DNA from: Rosettibacter primus
GTDB lineage: Bacteria; Bacteroidota; Ignavibacteria; Ignavibacteriales; Melioribacteraceae
Reading direction: 5' to 3'
Assembly (NCBI RefSeq): GCF_036860675.1
Contig: NZ_JAYKGK010000004.1
Span: 186,001 to 250,000, forward strand
DNA: 64,000 bases
The position numbers and the translations under genes are program-made. This document shows, one piece after another, positions 7,436 to 16,655 of the stretch. How positions within the stretch are numbered: the stretch's first letter is position 1; each line of letters begins with the position of its first letter. Below the pieces are notes generated by a model that had not been told where the DNA came from, ran no database searches, and saw nothing but the letters and a program-made list of their open reading frames with translations.

Positions 7436-8966
7436 AAGGAATTTTTTCCATTAAATCATTAGAAGTGTAACCAAATTCACTTTTTTCATTTAATAATAAA
7501 TCAGCAGCAAGACTGTGAATGTAAACAGCACTTATAAGACTTTCTTCAATATCATCTGATTGTGCTTGAAATGATGCAATAATTCCAGTTAAAACATCTC
7601 CCGAGCCAAATTTTGCAAGCCCTGGATTTCCTGCTGAATTTATAAATGCTTCGCCCTGTGGATTAAAAATTATTGTTGGGGCTCCTTTCAATACAAGATA
7701 ACAATTATTCTCCTTAGCAAAATCTTTCCCAATTTTCAAAATGTTGTTTTCTAAATCTTTACTCTCAATACCAATTAAATCTGCAAATTCTTTATGATGA
7801 GGAGTTAAAATTTTGCCTTTAAGATTTACTTTTTTGTATTCCTCATTTTTTAATGCAAATATTGCATCGGCATCAATCACGAAATTTTTTGATTTATAAG
7901 AACGTAATATTTCTCTTACTGCTATTTGAGTTTCTTCTTCCCTTCCAAGTCCTGGACCAATTGCAATTACATCAGCCCATTCAATTTTTTCTGATATTTC
8001 TTTTAAGTTATCTGAAGATAAAAAGCCTTTGCCGTTATCATCATAAGAGAAAACAATTGCAGATTCAATTTTTTGTTGAGCTAAAATTTTTAATGAATTT
8101 GGGAAAGCAAGAAAACATGCGCCAGCTCCTGATTTCATTATTGTATTTGTTGTAAAAAACGATGCCCCAGGCATTTTCGATGAACCTGCAATTACAAAAA
8201 CTTTTCCAGCAGAATATTTATGAATATTTAAATCCTTTACCGGCAAACCTGAAAATGCATCTTCAGGTTCTATGAGATAATCATTCACAATTAATTTTTC
8301 GTAATATTCTTCTCCAATTCCGATAGAACCTTTTACTATATTTCCACAATTGATATATCCTTTGCCATAAAATAATCCAGTTTTAAATTCCGAAAGTGTA
8401 ATTGTTAAATCAGCATTAAAAATTGTTTCTCCAGATGCAGTTTCTAAATCTAATCCCGTTGGTAAATCTACAGCGACATGGAAAGCGTTTAGTTTGTTCA
8501 CATATTCCACTATTTCTTTGTATGGTTCTGATAATACTCCTCTACTTCCAGTCCCAAGCATAGCATCAATTATTATTTCACAATCATCAAGTGACGATAA
8601 ATCTTTAATGTTTTGATAAACAATTAATTTCGATTCAGGGTATTCATTTAAAAGATTTTTAATAATTCTAAAATTAATTAGTGCATCTCCTTTTAATTCT
8701 TCCTCTGCCCCAAGTGAAATCACAAAAACTTTAAAACCATTATTAACAAAGTGACGTGCAGCAGCAAAACCATCACCGCCATTATTCCCTTTCCCGCAAA
8801 TCAAACCAACGGTTTTACTTTTAATGAATTCTTGGGCATAATCAATTACTGCTGAATAAATGCTTCTTGCAGCATTTTCCATTAATACAATACTCGGTAT
8901 TCCAAGTGTATTGATTGCATAATTATCAGCATCACGAACCTGTTGTGTAGTGTATAATGGAATCAT
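7401..8966 (-). CDS. nnr: Bifunctional NAD(P)H-hydrate epimerase / ADP-dependent dehydratase
   Basis: A 521-residue fusion that repairs hydrated NADHX/NADPHX. The N-terminal YjeF_N epimerase (about 1-220) carries CGKGNNGGDGFAAARH. The C-terminal ribokinase-like dehydratase (about 230-510) carries AIGPGLGRE, LTPHHKEFA and NPGLAKFGSGDVLTG, where the GSGD motif holds the catalytic Asp. The length matches the fused bacterial form. The gene appears to head a short string with the VanZ-like gene. Confidence 0.93.
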   Translation of the reverse strand: MIPLYTTQQVRDADNYAINTLGIPSIVLMENAARSIYSAVIDYAQEFIKSKTVGLICGKGNNGGDGFAAARHFVNNGFKVFVISLGAEEELKGDALINFRIIKNLLNEYPESKLIVYQNIKDLSSLDDCEIIIDAMLGTGSRGVLSEPYKEIVEYVNKLNAFHVAVDLPTGLDLETASGETIFNADLTITLSEFKTGLFYGKGYINCGNIVKGSIGIGEEYYEKLIVNDYLIEPEDAFSGLPVKDLNIHKYSAGKVFVIAGSSKMPGASFFTTNTIMKSGAGACFLAFPNSLKILAQQKIESAIVFSYDDNGKGFLSSDNLKEISEKIEWADVIAIGPGLGREEETQIAVREILRSYKSKNFVIDADAIFALKNEEYKKVNLKGKILTPHHKEFADLIGIESKDLENNILKIGKDFAKENNCYLVLKGAPTIIFNPQGEAFINSAGNPGLAKFGSGDVLTGIIASFQAQSDDIEESLISAVYIHSLAADLLLNEKSEFGYTSNDLMEKIPYAIKFIINSFV

Positions 8967-9425
8967 ATTGAAATAAGATTTTATTTTAATTCTTATTTAT
9001 TGTACACAATAATACATTATTTCTTTTTGTAATTCTAAAGTATTTAATAAAAAAAATACTAAATTAAAATTCTCCATAATGTTTTGTGTAATTGGAAAAT
9101 CTTCACTTTGTTTTTAATGAAATTACTTTTTCAAAGAGAATTATTTCTTCTTCGCAATAGATTATATGAAGTTATTCGTTAAAGTTGGATTTAGAAATAC
9201 AAATCTTAACTTAAATCCGTTAATTATTCTTTTCAATCAACACTATTCCAAATCTTTTATTTATTTTTTTGAGTAATTGGATTTTTAATTTCATAAAATT
9301 CATAAACCACTTAAAATATCTAATTTAATATATAGCAAGAGTCATCAAGTAAGATAGAGGTAGATTTTCTTGACAAAATAACTCAATCAAAATAAAAGTA
9401 AGAAAAATAATTTCTTATAATCAAA
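8967..9425. other. 459-bp A+T-rich spacer
   Basis: Lies between the 3' end of nuoN and the start of nnr, both on the minus strand. No ORF of credible composition, tRNA or strong hairpin was found. It must contain the nnr promoter and may contain the end of the nuo transcript. No clear TAnnTTTG motif could be assigned. Confidence 0.5.
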
Positions 9426-10859
9426 TTATAAATTAATTACTGATGTAATAATGTTCATTAGAATATCTGGCATAACTCCAAAAATTAAGACCAATGCACT
9501 ACTGATAATTACTGAAGTTAAAGCCAACGGCGAAATTTCTAACTGAAATTTTTGAACTGGTTCTTTGAAGTACATATATACAACAACCCGCAAGTAAAAA
9601 TATACACTTATAACACTCGATAGAACCCCAACAATAGCAAGCCATGTTAATCCACTTTCAATTGCACCTATAAATACATAATACTTACCGAAAAATCCAG
9701 CCAGAGGCGGTATACCTGCAAGTGCAAACATAAATAAAGACATTAATGCAGCAAGAACAGGACTTTTTGAATTCAACCCCGAGAATGAATCAATATCTAT
9801 ATGAGAGTCATTTTCTCCTTCTACAATTGATATGATACTGAAAGCCCCAATATTAATAAAAGTATATGCAGCAAGATAAAAAATAATTCCAGCTATACTA
9901 TTAATATTTCCTGCAGCTAAACCAATTGTCATATAACCTGCATGAGCAATTGAAGAATAAGCGAGCATTCTTTTTAGATTATTTTGAGATATTGCAACTA
10001 TACTGCCAAACAACATAGAAAGAGTTGATATAACAGCAAAATAATTTCTGAAATTATTTGGAGAATTTAGAGTAAAGATTGCTGTTAATGCTATAATTAA
10101 AACGCTGAAGGCAGCTGTTTTCCCTGTTGTTGACATCAAGCCTGTAACAGTTGTAGCTGAACCCTGATAAACATCAGGCACCCACATGTGAAATGGGACA
10201 GCGGCAATCTTAAAACTGAAACCGATAAGGAACAAAATAAATCCTGTAACAAAAATTATATTAGTTAATAGATTAGAAAAATTCGAAATTAAAATTGAAA
10301 TGTTGGTAGAACCAGCAGCACCATAAATTAATGCAATTCCATAAACAATAAATCCAGTAGCAAATGCACCGAGTAAAAAATATTTCATTGAAGCTTCGTT
10401 TGCAGTTAATTTTTTTCTGTTAATTCCCGCGAGTATATAAAAACAAATTGACATTAATTCTAATCCAAGAAAAATCATTATTAAATCGTTTGACCCTGCC
10501 ATTATCATCATTCCTAATACAGAGGACTGAATCAAAATGTAATACTCACCATAATATGTTCCATATTTCTTAATGTAATCAATCGAACTAATCGTAATTA
10601 GCATTGCCCCAAGATTAAAAATAAAATTAAATATGGCAGATTTCCCGCCAACCTGCATCATTCCATTAAATAACATTGCATGATTATTAATATTCAATAA
10701 AGAATATAAAGCAACAATAAAGAAAGAGATTATTGAAAGCCATGGAAGAATTTCTTCACTCTTTTTTATTGATATTTCTATAATTATAGAAAATAATATT
10801 GTGCTGCCTAAAAAAATAAAAGGCATAATCATTAAATATTCAGAAGTATTTGCTGGCAT
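9426..10859 (-). CDS. nuoN: NADH-quinone oxidoreductase subunit N
   Basis: A 477-residue protein with about 14 transmembrane segments, one of the three antiporter-like proton-pumping subunits of complex I. The conserved core FKIAAVPFHMWVPDVYQGS carries the key Lys in a broken helix, and YSSIAHAGYM is typical. It is the last gene of the asnS-nuoJKLMN string, 14 bp after nuoM. Confidence 0.95.
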   Translation of the reverse strand: MPANTSEYLMIMPFIFLGSTILFSIIIEISIKKSEEILPWLSIISFFIVALYSLLNINNHAMLFNGMMQVGGKSAIFNFIFNLGAMLITISSIDYIKKYGTYYGEYYILIQSSVLGMMIMAGSNDLIMIFLGLELMSICFYILAGINRKKLTANEASMKYFLLGAFATGFIVYGIALIYGAAGSTNISILISNFSNLLTNIIFVTGFILFLIGFSFKIAAVPFHMWVPDVYQGSATTVTGLMSTTGKTAAFSVLIIALTAIFTLNSPNNFRNYFAVISTLSMLFGSIVAISQNNLKRMLAYSSIAHAGYMTIGLAAGNINSIAGIIFYLAAYTFINIGAFSIISIVEGENDSHIDIDSFSGLNSKSPVLAALMSLFMFALAGIPPLAGFFGKYYVFIGAIESGLTWLAIVGVLSSVISVYFYLRVVVYMYFKEPVQKFQLEISPLALTSVIISSALVLIFGVMPDILMNIITSVINL

Positions 10860-10873
10860 AGTAACTCAGTTGA

Positions 10874-12412
10874 TTATTTCAAAAAATCAAATGTGTTGAT
10901 ACTTACATTTTGTAAAATTGTTTGAACTGAAACTTCAGTTAATTTCAAAAAAGTAGAAGGATAAATTCCAATCCACACAATCATTAAAATAATTGGCAAA
11001 AGAACCAATAATTCACGAGCATTCATATCAGTTAATTCTTGAAACAGATTTACATTTTTAACTTCACCAAAGACTACTCGTTGATACATCCATAATAAAT
11101 ACACAGCAGCAAAGATAACTCCTGTTGCGGCAAAAATTGTATACCACCAGCTATTCAGAACCTGAGATTTAAAAGAACCAAGCAAAATTAAAAATTCACC
11201 AACAAAACCATTTAGGCCGGGCAAACCAATTGATGATAAAGAAACAATCATTAACAAAGTAGAATAGACAGGAACTATTTTAGCAATACCACCGTAGTAT
11301 TCAATTTCTCTGTGATGTGTTCTTTCATAAAGTACACCAACTAAAAGGAAGAGAGCTCCAGTTGATAATCCATGATTTATCATTTGAATAATTGCCCCTT
11401 GTGTTGATTCTACAGTCATTGCAAAAATTCCAAGAACAACAAAACCGAGATGCGAGACTGAAGAATAAGCAACCAGTTTTTTCATATCAGGTTGAACCAT
11501 TGAAACAAGAGCACCATAAATAATTCCAATTACTGCAAGAATGGAAATAAAAGAAGCAAAATGCACAGCTGCTTGTGGAAATAATGGTAAACAAAATCGA
11601 ACCAATCCATATGTTCCCATTTTAAGCAAAACTCCTGCTAAAATTACTGAACCAGCAGTTGGAGCTTCGACATGTGCATCAGGCAGCCATGTATGTAGTG
11701 GAAAAATTGGAACTTTTATTGCAAAACTTAAGAAGAAAGCAAGAAACATCCAGTTCTGTATTTTTCGAGAAATAGTAGGACCAACTTTATATAAATCTAT
11801 TAGATTTGTTGTAAACATCCCTGTTTGACTTGAAGCATAAACAGCAAGCCATATAATTGCAATTAGCATCAACAAACTTCCAAGCATTGTGTAAAGAAAA
11901 AATTTTATAGATGCATAAATTCTTCTTTCACCACCCCATATTCCAATTATAAAATACATCGGGATTAGCATTGCTTCCCAGAAAATGTAAAATAGAAAAA
12001 TATCAAGCGACATAAATACACCAAGCATACCGGCTTCGAGCAAAAGCATAGAGAATGTAAACATTTTTACATTTTTATCTATTGCTTTCCATGTGGAAAG
12101 AAGTGTTAAAGGGGTTAAAAATGTAGTAAGTAAAATCAATATCAATGATATTCCATCAATACCTACATGATAGCTAATATTCAAACTTTTTATCCACAAC
12201 ACTTTATGAATTAGCTGAAATTGCGGTTCGGCGGGATTAAATTGATTATATGCAATTAATGAAATAATAAATGCAATTATAGAAACAATAAATCCAAACC
12301 ATCGAATAATTTTTTTCTGTTCTTCATCAAAAAAAAGAACAAACAAACTTCCTACTATAGGAATTATGAGTAAAGATGTTAAAATTAGATTTTCCTGCAT
12401 ATTTTCCATCAA
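10874..12412 (-). CDS. nuoM: NADH-quinone oxidoreductase subunit M
   Basis: A 512-residue membrane protein with about 14 segments, an antiporter-like proton-pumping subunit of complex I. The signature AIKVPIFPLHTWLPDAHVEA is intact, as are EAMLIPMYFIIGIWGG (conserved Glu) and VAYSSVSHLGFV. Near-initial Met codons at residues 1, 2 and 5 leave the exact start open. It lies 16 bp after nuoL. Confidence 0.95.
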   Translation of the reverse strand: MMENMQENLILTSLLIIPIVGSLFVLFFDEEQKKIIRWFGFIVSIIAFIISLIAYNQFNPAEPQFQLIHKVLWIKSLNISYHVGIDGISLILILLTTFLTPLTLLSTWKAIDKNVKMFTFSMLLLEAGMLGVFMSLDIFLFYIFWEAMLIPMYFIIGIWGGERRIYASIKFFLYTMLGSLLMLIAIIWLAVYASSQTGMFTTNLIDLYKVGPTISRKIQNWMFLAFFLSFAIKVPIFPLHTWLPDAHVEAPTAGSVILAGVLLKMGTYGLVRFCLPLFPQAAVHFASFISILAVIGIIYGALVSMVQPDMKKLVAYSSVSHLGFVVLGIFAMTVESTQGAIIQMINHGLSTGALFLLVGVLYERTHHREIEYYGGIAKIVPVYSTLLMIVSLSSIGLPGLNGFVGEFLILLGSFKSQVLNSWWYTIFAATGVIFAAVYLLWMYQRVVFGEVKNVNLFQELTDMNARELLVLLPIILMIVWIGIYPSTFLKLTEVSVQTILQNVSINTFDFLK

Positions 12413-12428
12413 TACTTGGGTTTAGTTT

Positions 12429-14375
12429 TTATAAAGTAAATATAATCCATAAAAGAACTGCTGCAATTCCGGCAACAATTACCAGCGCATAAAGCTGCGC
12501 TATTCCAGTTTGTATTTTTCTTATAGATTCAGAAATTATTGCTATTATTTTAGCAATTCCATTTACAATTCCATCAATTATAAATGAATCAGTAAATTTC
12601 CATAAAACTTTCTCTGAACCAGTTACTATTGGTTTGACTATTACAGCATCATAAATTTCATCGACATAATATTTATTGAACAAAAGATTATAAAATTTTC
12701 GGAATCTATTAGAAATATTTTCTGCAATATTTTTATTTTTTGTGTACACATAAAGAGCAAAGTAGATTGCACTTAAAGCAAGTATTACAGAAATTGTCAT
12801 CAATAAAATTTCTTGAGTATGAGTATGAAAACCATAATGATTTATTTTTTGTTCTGCAGGTTCATAAACAGGTGCAAGCCAATTTTCGAATAAATTTCCA
12901 TTTTCTCCGGAAAATATTTCTGGAATTCCTACATATCCTCCGATAACAGATAAAACAGCAAGAATAATTAAAGGAATTGTCATCACTGGTGGTGATTCAT
13001 GAGGATGAAATTTATGATGGTCAAATCTTTCATTACCTAAAAATGTAAGAGAGAAAAGTCTAAAAACATAAAATGCTGTTAACATTGCTGTTAATGCTCC
13101 AATCAACCAGAAGATAAATCCACCATTTGCATAAGCATACCATAAAATTTCATCTTTGCTAAAAAATCCTGATAATCCTGGGAATCCGGAGATTGCAAGT
13201 GCAGCAATTAAAAAAGTTGCATAAGTCTTAGGCATATATTTTTTTAATCCGCCGTAGTTTTGAATATTCTGTTCATTATGCATACCATGAATTACAGAAC
13301 CAGCTCCAAGAAAAAGCAAAGCTTTGAAGAATGCATGAGTCATGACATGAAAAATAGATGCGCTAAAAGCACCAACACCTGCAGCTAAAAACATGTATCC
13401 AAGTTGACTTATTGTTGAATATGCAAGAACTTTTTTAATATCATTTTGCACTAAACCAATTGAAGCAGCAAATAAAGCGGTTAATAATCCAATTACAGCA
13501 ATTAGCATCATAATTGCAGGAGCAGATGCAAATAATATCGAAGCTCTTGAAACCATGTAAACACCGGCAGTAACCATTGTAGCTGCATGAATCAAAGCCG
13601 AAACTGGAGTAGGTCCTGCCATAGCATCGGGTAACCAAACATATAATGGGATTTGAGCGGATTTACCAGTAGCACCAATAAAAAGGAAGAGAGCAATTAA
13701 ACTAAAAGTAGTTTCATTTATTGATAATGATTGTGCTTTTGAAAATACTTCGTTGAAGTTCAGAGAATCGAATGTAAGATAAATCAAGAAGATGCCGAGT
13801 AAAAAGCCAAAGTCGCCAATTCTATTTACAATAAAAGCTTTCTTAGCTGCATCAGCTGTTGTACTTTTTTCAAATTTTTTGTCATACCAAAATCCTATTA
13901 ATAAATAAGAACAAAGTCCAACTCCTTCCCAACCGAGAAATAGAACGACAAAATTATCTCCTAAAACTAAGTTCATCATTGAAAAGATGAAAAGATTAAG
14001 ATATGCAAAAAATCTCCAGAATCCTCTATCGCCATGCATGTAACCAATTGAATAAACATGGATTAAAAATCCTACTCCGGTTACAATTAAAGACATTGTT
14101 AAAGAGAGCTGATCTACAAGATAAGCAAATTTTATATTTAATCCATTTGCTGAAAGCCAGGTAAATAATTCTACAGTATTTGCTCTTTGGTCAACAGGCA
14201 ATGACAATGTTTGTAGAAATGCACCTAAAGAAATTATGAAAGATAAGCCAACTGTAGAACTTCCAATAATTCCTATAATAATTTCATTTTTTATTTTTTT
14301 GCCTATAAGTCCATTAATTAAAAATCCAATTAATGGAAAAATTACTGCAAGGTAAATGTAATTAATCATCAGCAA
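12429..14375 (-). CDS. nuoL: NADH-quinone oxidoreductase subunit L
   Basis: A 648-residue protein, the largest proton-pumping subunit of complex I, with the long C-terminal lateral helix expected after residue 530. Motifs include FLGWEGVGLCSYLLIGFWY, GKSAQIPLYVWLPDAMAGPT and VSALIHAATMVTAGVY, which hold the conserved Glu, Lys and His residues. The likely start is Met 1 or Met 3. It begins immediately after the nuoK stop. A His-rich loop (DHHKFHPHE) occurs near residue 453. Confidence 0.95.
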   Translation of the reverse strand: MLMINYIYLAVIFPLIGFLINGLIGKKIKNEIIIGIIGSSTVGLSFIISLGAFLQTLSLPVDQRANTVELFTWLSANGLNIKFAYLVDQLSLTMSLIVTGVGFLIHVYSIGYMHGDRGFWRFFAYLNLFIFSMMNLVLGDNFVVLFLGWEGVGLCSYLLIGFWYDKKFEKSTTADAAKKAFIVNRIGDFGFLLGIFLIYLTFDSLNFNEVFSKAQSLSINETTFSLIALFLFIGATGKSAQIPLYVWLPDAMAGPTPVSALIHAATMVTAGVYMVSRASILFASAPAIMMLIAVIGLLTALFAASIGLVQNDIKKVLAYSTISQLGYMFLAAGVGAFSASIFHVMTHAFFKALLFLGAGSVIHGMHNEQNIQNYGGLKKYMPKTYATFLIAALAISGFPGLSGFFSKDEILWYAYANGGFIFWLIGALTAMLTAFYVFRLFSLTFLGNERFDHHKFHPHESPPVMTIPLIILAVLSVIGGYVGIPEIFSGENGNLFENWLAPVYEPAEQKINHYGFHTHTQEILLMTISVILALSAIYFALYVYTKNKNIAENISNRFRKFYNLLFNKYYVDEIYDAVIVKPIVTGSEKVLWKFTDSFIIDGIVNGIAKIIAIISESIRKIQTGIAQLYALVIVAGIAAVLLWIIFTL

Positions 14376-14684
14376 TTACCATTTAAAGATATTTATTTCG
14401 TCAATGTTCACTGTCATTTTATTTCTAAATATAGCAATAATAATTGCCAGTCCTACTGCCGCTTCGGCAGCTGCTACTGTCATAACAAAAAATACAAAAA
14501 CCTGTCCAGCCGAATTTCCGAGATAAGATGAAAAAGTAACCAATGCTAAATTAGCTGAGTTGAGCATTAGTTCAATACACATAAAAACTACAATTGCATT
14601 TCTTCTAATCAACACGCCAATTACACCAACAATAAACATAAAAGCACTTAATATTAAGTAATATTCAATTGGAATTGATGACAT
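14376..14684 (-). CDS. nuoK: NADH-quinone oxidoreductase subunit K
   Basis: A 102-residue protein with three transmembrane helices. It holds the two conserved membrane glutamates of NuoK, in FMCIELMLNSANLALV and in the third-helix AAAEAAVGLAI. These belong to the proton path that links the quinone site to the antiporter subunits. It is 19 bp after nuoJ and abuts nuoL. Confidence 0.95.
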   Translation of the reverse strand: MSSIPIEYYLILSAFMFIVGVIGVLIRRNAIVVFMCIELMLNSANLALVTFSSYLGNSAGQVFVFFVMTVAAAEAAVGLAIIIAIFRNKMTVNIDEINIFKW

Positions 14685-14703
14685 ACTTATTCCATAATTT
14701 TAG

Positions 14704-15219
14704 TTACTCAAATTTTTTCTTTGCAAGAATTATTGCTCCAATTGTTGCAGCAAGCAACAAAAATCCAGCTACTTCAAAAGGAATAAAATAGTTTGTATAC
14801 AATTCTTTGCCAATATTTTGTATAGTTCCGATATTGACACTCAATTCCTCATTAGGAGTTAATTTTCTTGAAGGTCTTCCATAAGAAATCAAATATGCAA
14901 CTTGAATGAATACAAAAATACCAAGTGCTATAGCAAAATATTTTAATGATTTATTGTTATTTAATATTGATGGTTCATTGTCTGTTCTTAACAACATAAT
15001 TACAAATAAGAAAAGAACCATAATTGCACCGGCATAAACTATAATCTGAACAACAGCAATAAATTGTGCATTTAACAATAAGTAAAGACCAGCCAGTGCA
15101 AAGAAATTTAATATAAGAAATAAAGCACTGATTACTGCATTTCTTCTTGTTATCATCATTACAGAAGAAACTGCAGCTATCAAAGAAAGAATTACAAAAA
15201 GTAAAATTTGCAAATTCAT
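14704..15219 (-). CDS. nuoJ: NADH-quinone oxidoreductase subunit J
   Basis: A 171-residue membrane protein with five segments. VQIIVYAGAIMVLFLFVIML is the conserved third helix (pi-bulge region) of NuoJ. Its ATG directly follows the asnS stop codon (TAAATG), so its translation is likely coupled to that of a tRNA synthetase gene. No nuoA-I genes precede it here, so the cluster carries only the J-N half of complex I. Confidence 0.93.
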   Translation of the reverse strand: MNLQILLFVILSLIAAVSSVMMITRRNAVISALFLILNFFALAGLYLLLNAQFIAVVQIIVYAGAIMVLFLFVIMLLRTDNEPSILNNNKSLKYFAIALGIFVFIQVAYLISYGRPSRKLTPNEELSVNIGTIQNIGKELYTNYFIPFEVAGFLLLAATIGAIILAKKKFE

Positions 15220-16518
15220 TTATGGTGTATTCCTGTAAATCATTCTTGGGAATGGAATTGCTTCTCTTAAGTGTTCAAGGCCACAAATCCAGCTTACTGT
15301 TCTTTCAAGGCCGAGGCCAAAACCAGAATGAGGCACCGAACCATATCTTCTTAAATCAAGATACCATTCAAAATATTCTTGTGGCAGATTATGTTCCTTT
15401 ATTCTTTCGATTAACAAATTCAAATCATCTTCGCGTTGACTTCCACCAATAATTTCTCCATAACCTTCTGGAGCCAGAACATCCACAGCTAAAGCAAGTT
15501 TAGGATTTTCAGGGTCTCGTTTCATATAAAATGCTTTTACTTCTGCAGGATAATGATGTACCATAACAGGTCTATCAAACTGTTCTGAAATAATTGTTTC
15601 ATCTCCACCGCCAAAGTCGTTGCCCCATTGAAAATCGATACCATTCTTTTTAAGAATTTCTACTGCTTCATCATAAGTTATTCTTGGAAAAGGACGAACA
15701 ACTTTTTCAAGTTTTGAAGTATCTCGTTCAAGTTCTTTTAGTTCTTCTTTCTTATCTTCAAGAACTGTTTGAACAACATATTCCAGAAATTCTTCAGCAA
15801 GGTCCATATTATCATTCAAATCATAGAAAGCCATTTCTGGTTCAACCATCCAGAATTCTGTAAGGTGTCTTCTCGTTTTTGATTTTTCAGCCCTAAATGT
15901 TGGACCAAAAGAATATACTTTACCAAGAGCCATTGCACCACTTTCAGCATAAAGTTGTCCTGACTGTGTTAAATAAGCTTTACCTAAATCAAAGTAATCC
16001 AGTTCAAATAAAGTAGAAGTGCCTTCGCAGGCATTTGGTGTTATAATTGGTGGGTCAAAAAGAGTGAATCCATGTGAATCAAAAAAATCTCTAATAGCTT
16101 TTACAATACGATGACGAATTTTTAAGATTGCAACTTGTTTTTTAGAGCGCACCCAAAGATGGCGATTGTCCATTAGAAATTCTATACCATGCTCTTTAGG
16201 TGTAATTGGATATTCCTGGGAAAGAGAGATTAACTTAAGGTCTGTTACATCAAGTTCATAACCGCCAATTGCTCGACTTTCTGCTCGAACTTTTCCTTTT
16301 ACTTCAAATGATGATTCCTGTGTAATTTTGTCTGCTATTTCAAATACTTCGTCACTCACATTATTTTTTACAACTACACATTGAGTATAACCAGAACCAT
16401 CACGTAAAATTAAAAATTTGATTTTTCCACTTGACCTTTTATTATAAAGCCAACCTTTAAGTGTTACTTCTTCCCCGACATGTTTTGATAAGTCTTTAAT
16501 ATAAACAGCAGGTCTCAT
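15220..16518 (-). CDS. asnS: Asparaginyl-tRNA synthetase
   Basis: A 432-residue class IIb synthetase that charges tRNA-Asn. The N-terminal OB-fold (about 1-110) contains VTLKGWLYNKRSSGKIKFL. The catalytic core has motif 2 (FRAEKSKTRRHLTEFWMVEPE) and motif 3 (GFGLGLERTVSWICGL). The C-terminus, HLREAIPFPRMIYR, fits AsnS. The length matches bacterial AsnS and is shorter than bacterial AspS, which has an inserted domain. The gene heads the nuoJKLMN string, with a promoter candidate just upstream. Confidence 0.92.
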   Translation of the reverse strand: MRPAVYIKDLSKHVGEEVTLKGWLYNKRSSGKIKFLILRDGSGYTQCVVVKNNVSDEVFEIADKITQESSFEVKGKVRAESRAIGGYELDVTDLKLISLSQEYPITPKEHGIEFLMDNRHLWVRSKKQVAILKIRHRIVKAIRDFFDSHGFTLFDPPIITPNACEGTSTLFELDYFDLGKAYLTQSGQLYAESGAMALGKVYSFGPTFRAEKSKTRRHLTEFWMVEPEMAFYDLNDNMDLAEEFLEYVVQTVLEDKKEELKELERDTSKLEKVVRPFPRITYDEAVEILKKNGIDFQWGNDFGGGDETIISEQFDRPVMVHHYPAEVKAFYMKRDPENPKLALAVDVLAPEGYGEIIGGSQREDDLNLLIERIKEHNLPQEYFEWYLDLRRYGSVPHSGFGLGLERTVSWICGLEHLREAIPFPRMIYRNTP

Positions 16519-16546
16519 TATCTGGAAATTCTCGAATTTATTTTTT

Positions 16547-16579
16547 CAAATATAACTAAGAGATTGTCTATTATGCAAA
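16547..16579 (-). promoter_or_regulatory. Bacteroidota-like promoter for asnS-nuoJKLMN
   Basis: On the minus strand TTTG (16576-16579) is followed after 21 bases by TATATTTG (16547-16554). This matches the TTTG / TAnnTTTG promoter consensus known from Bacteroidetes sigma-ABfr. It would place the transcript start about 20-25 bases before the asnS ATG. Confidence 0.4.
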
Positions 16580-16655
16580 AACAATGATTTATCTTTCATT
16601 AAAATACTTATAAAAATTTTTTATTATACTAAAACACAATTAATCAATAAGTAAT

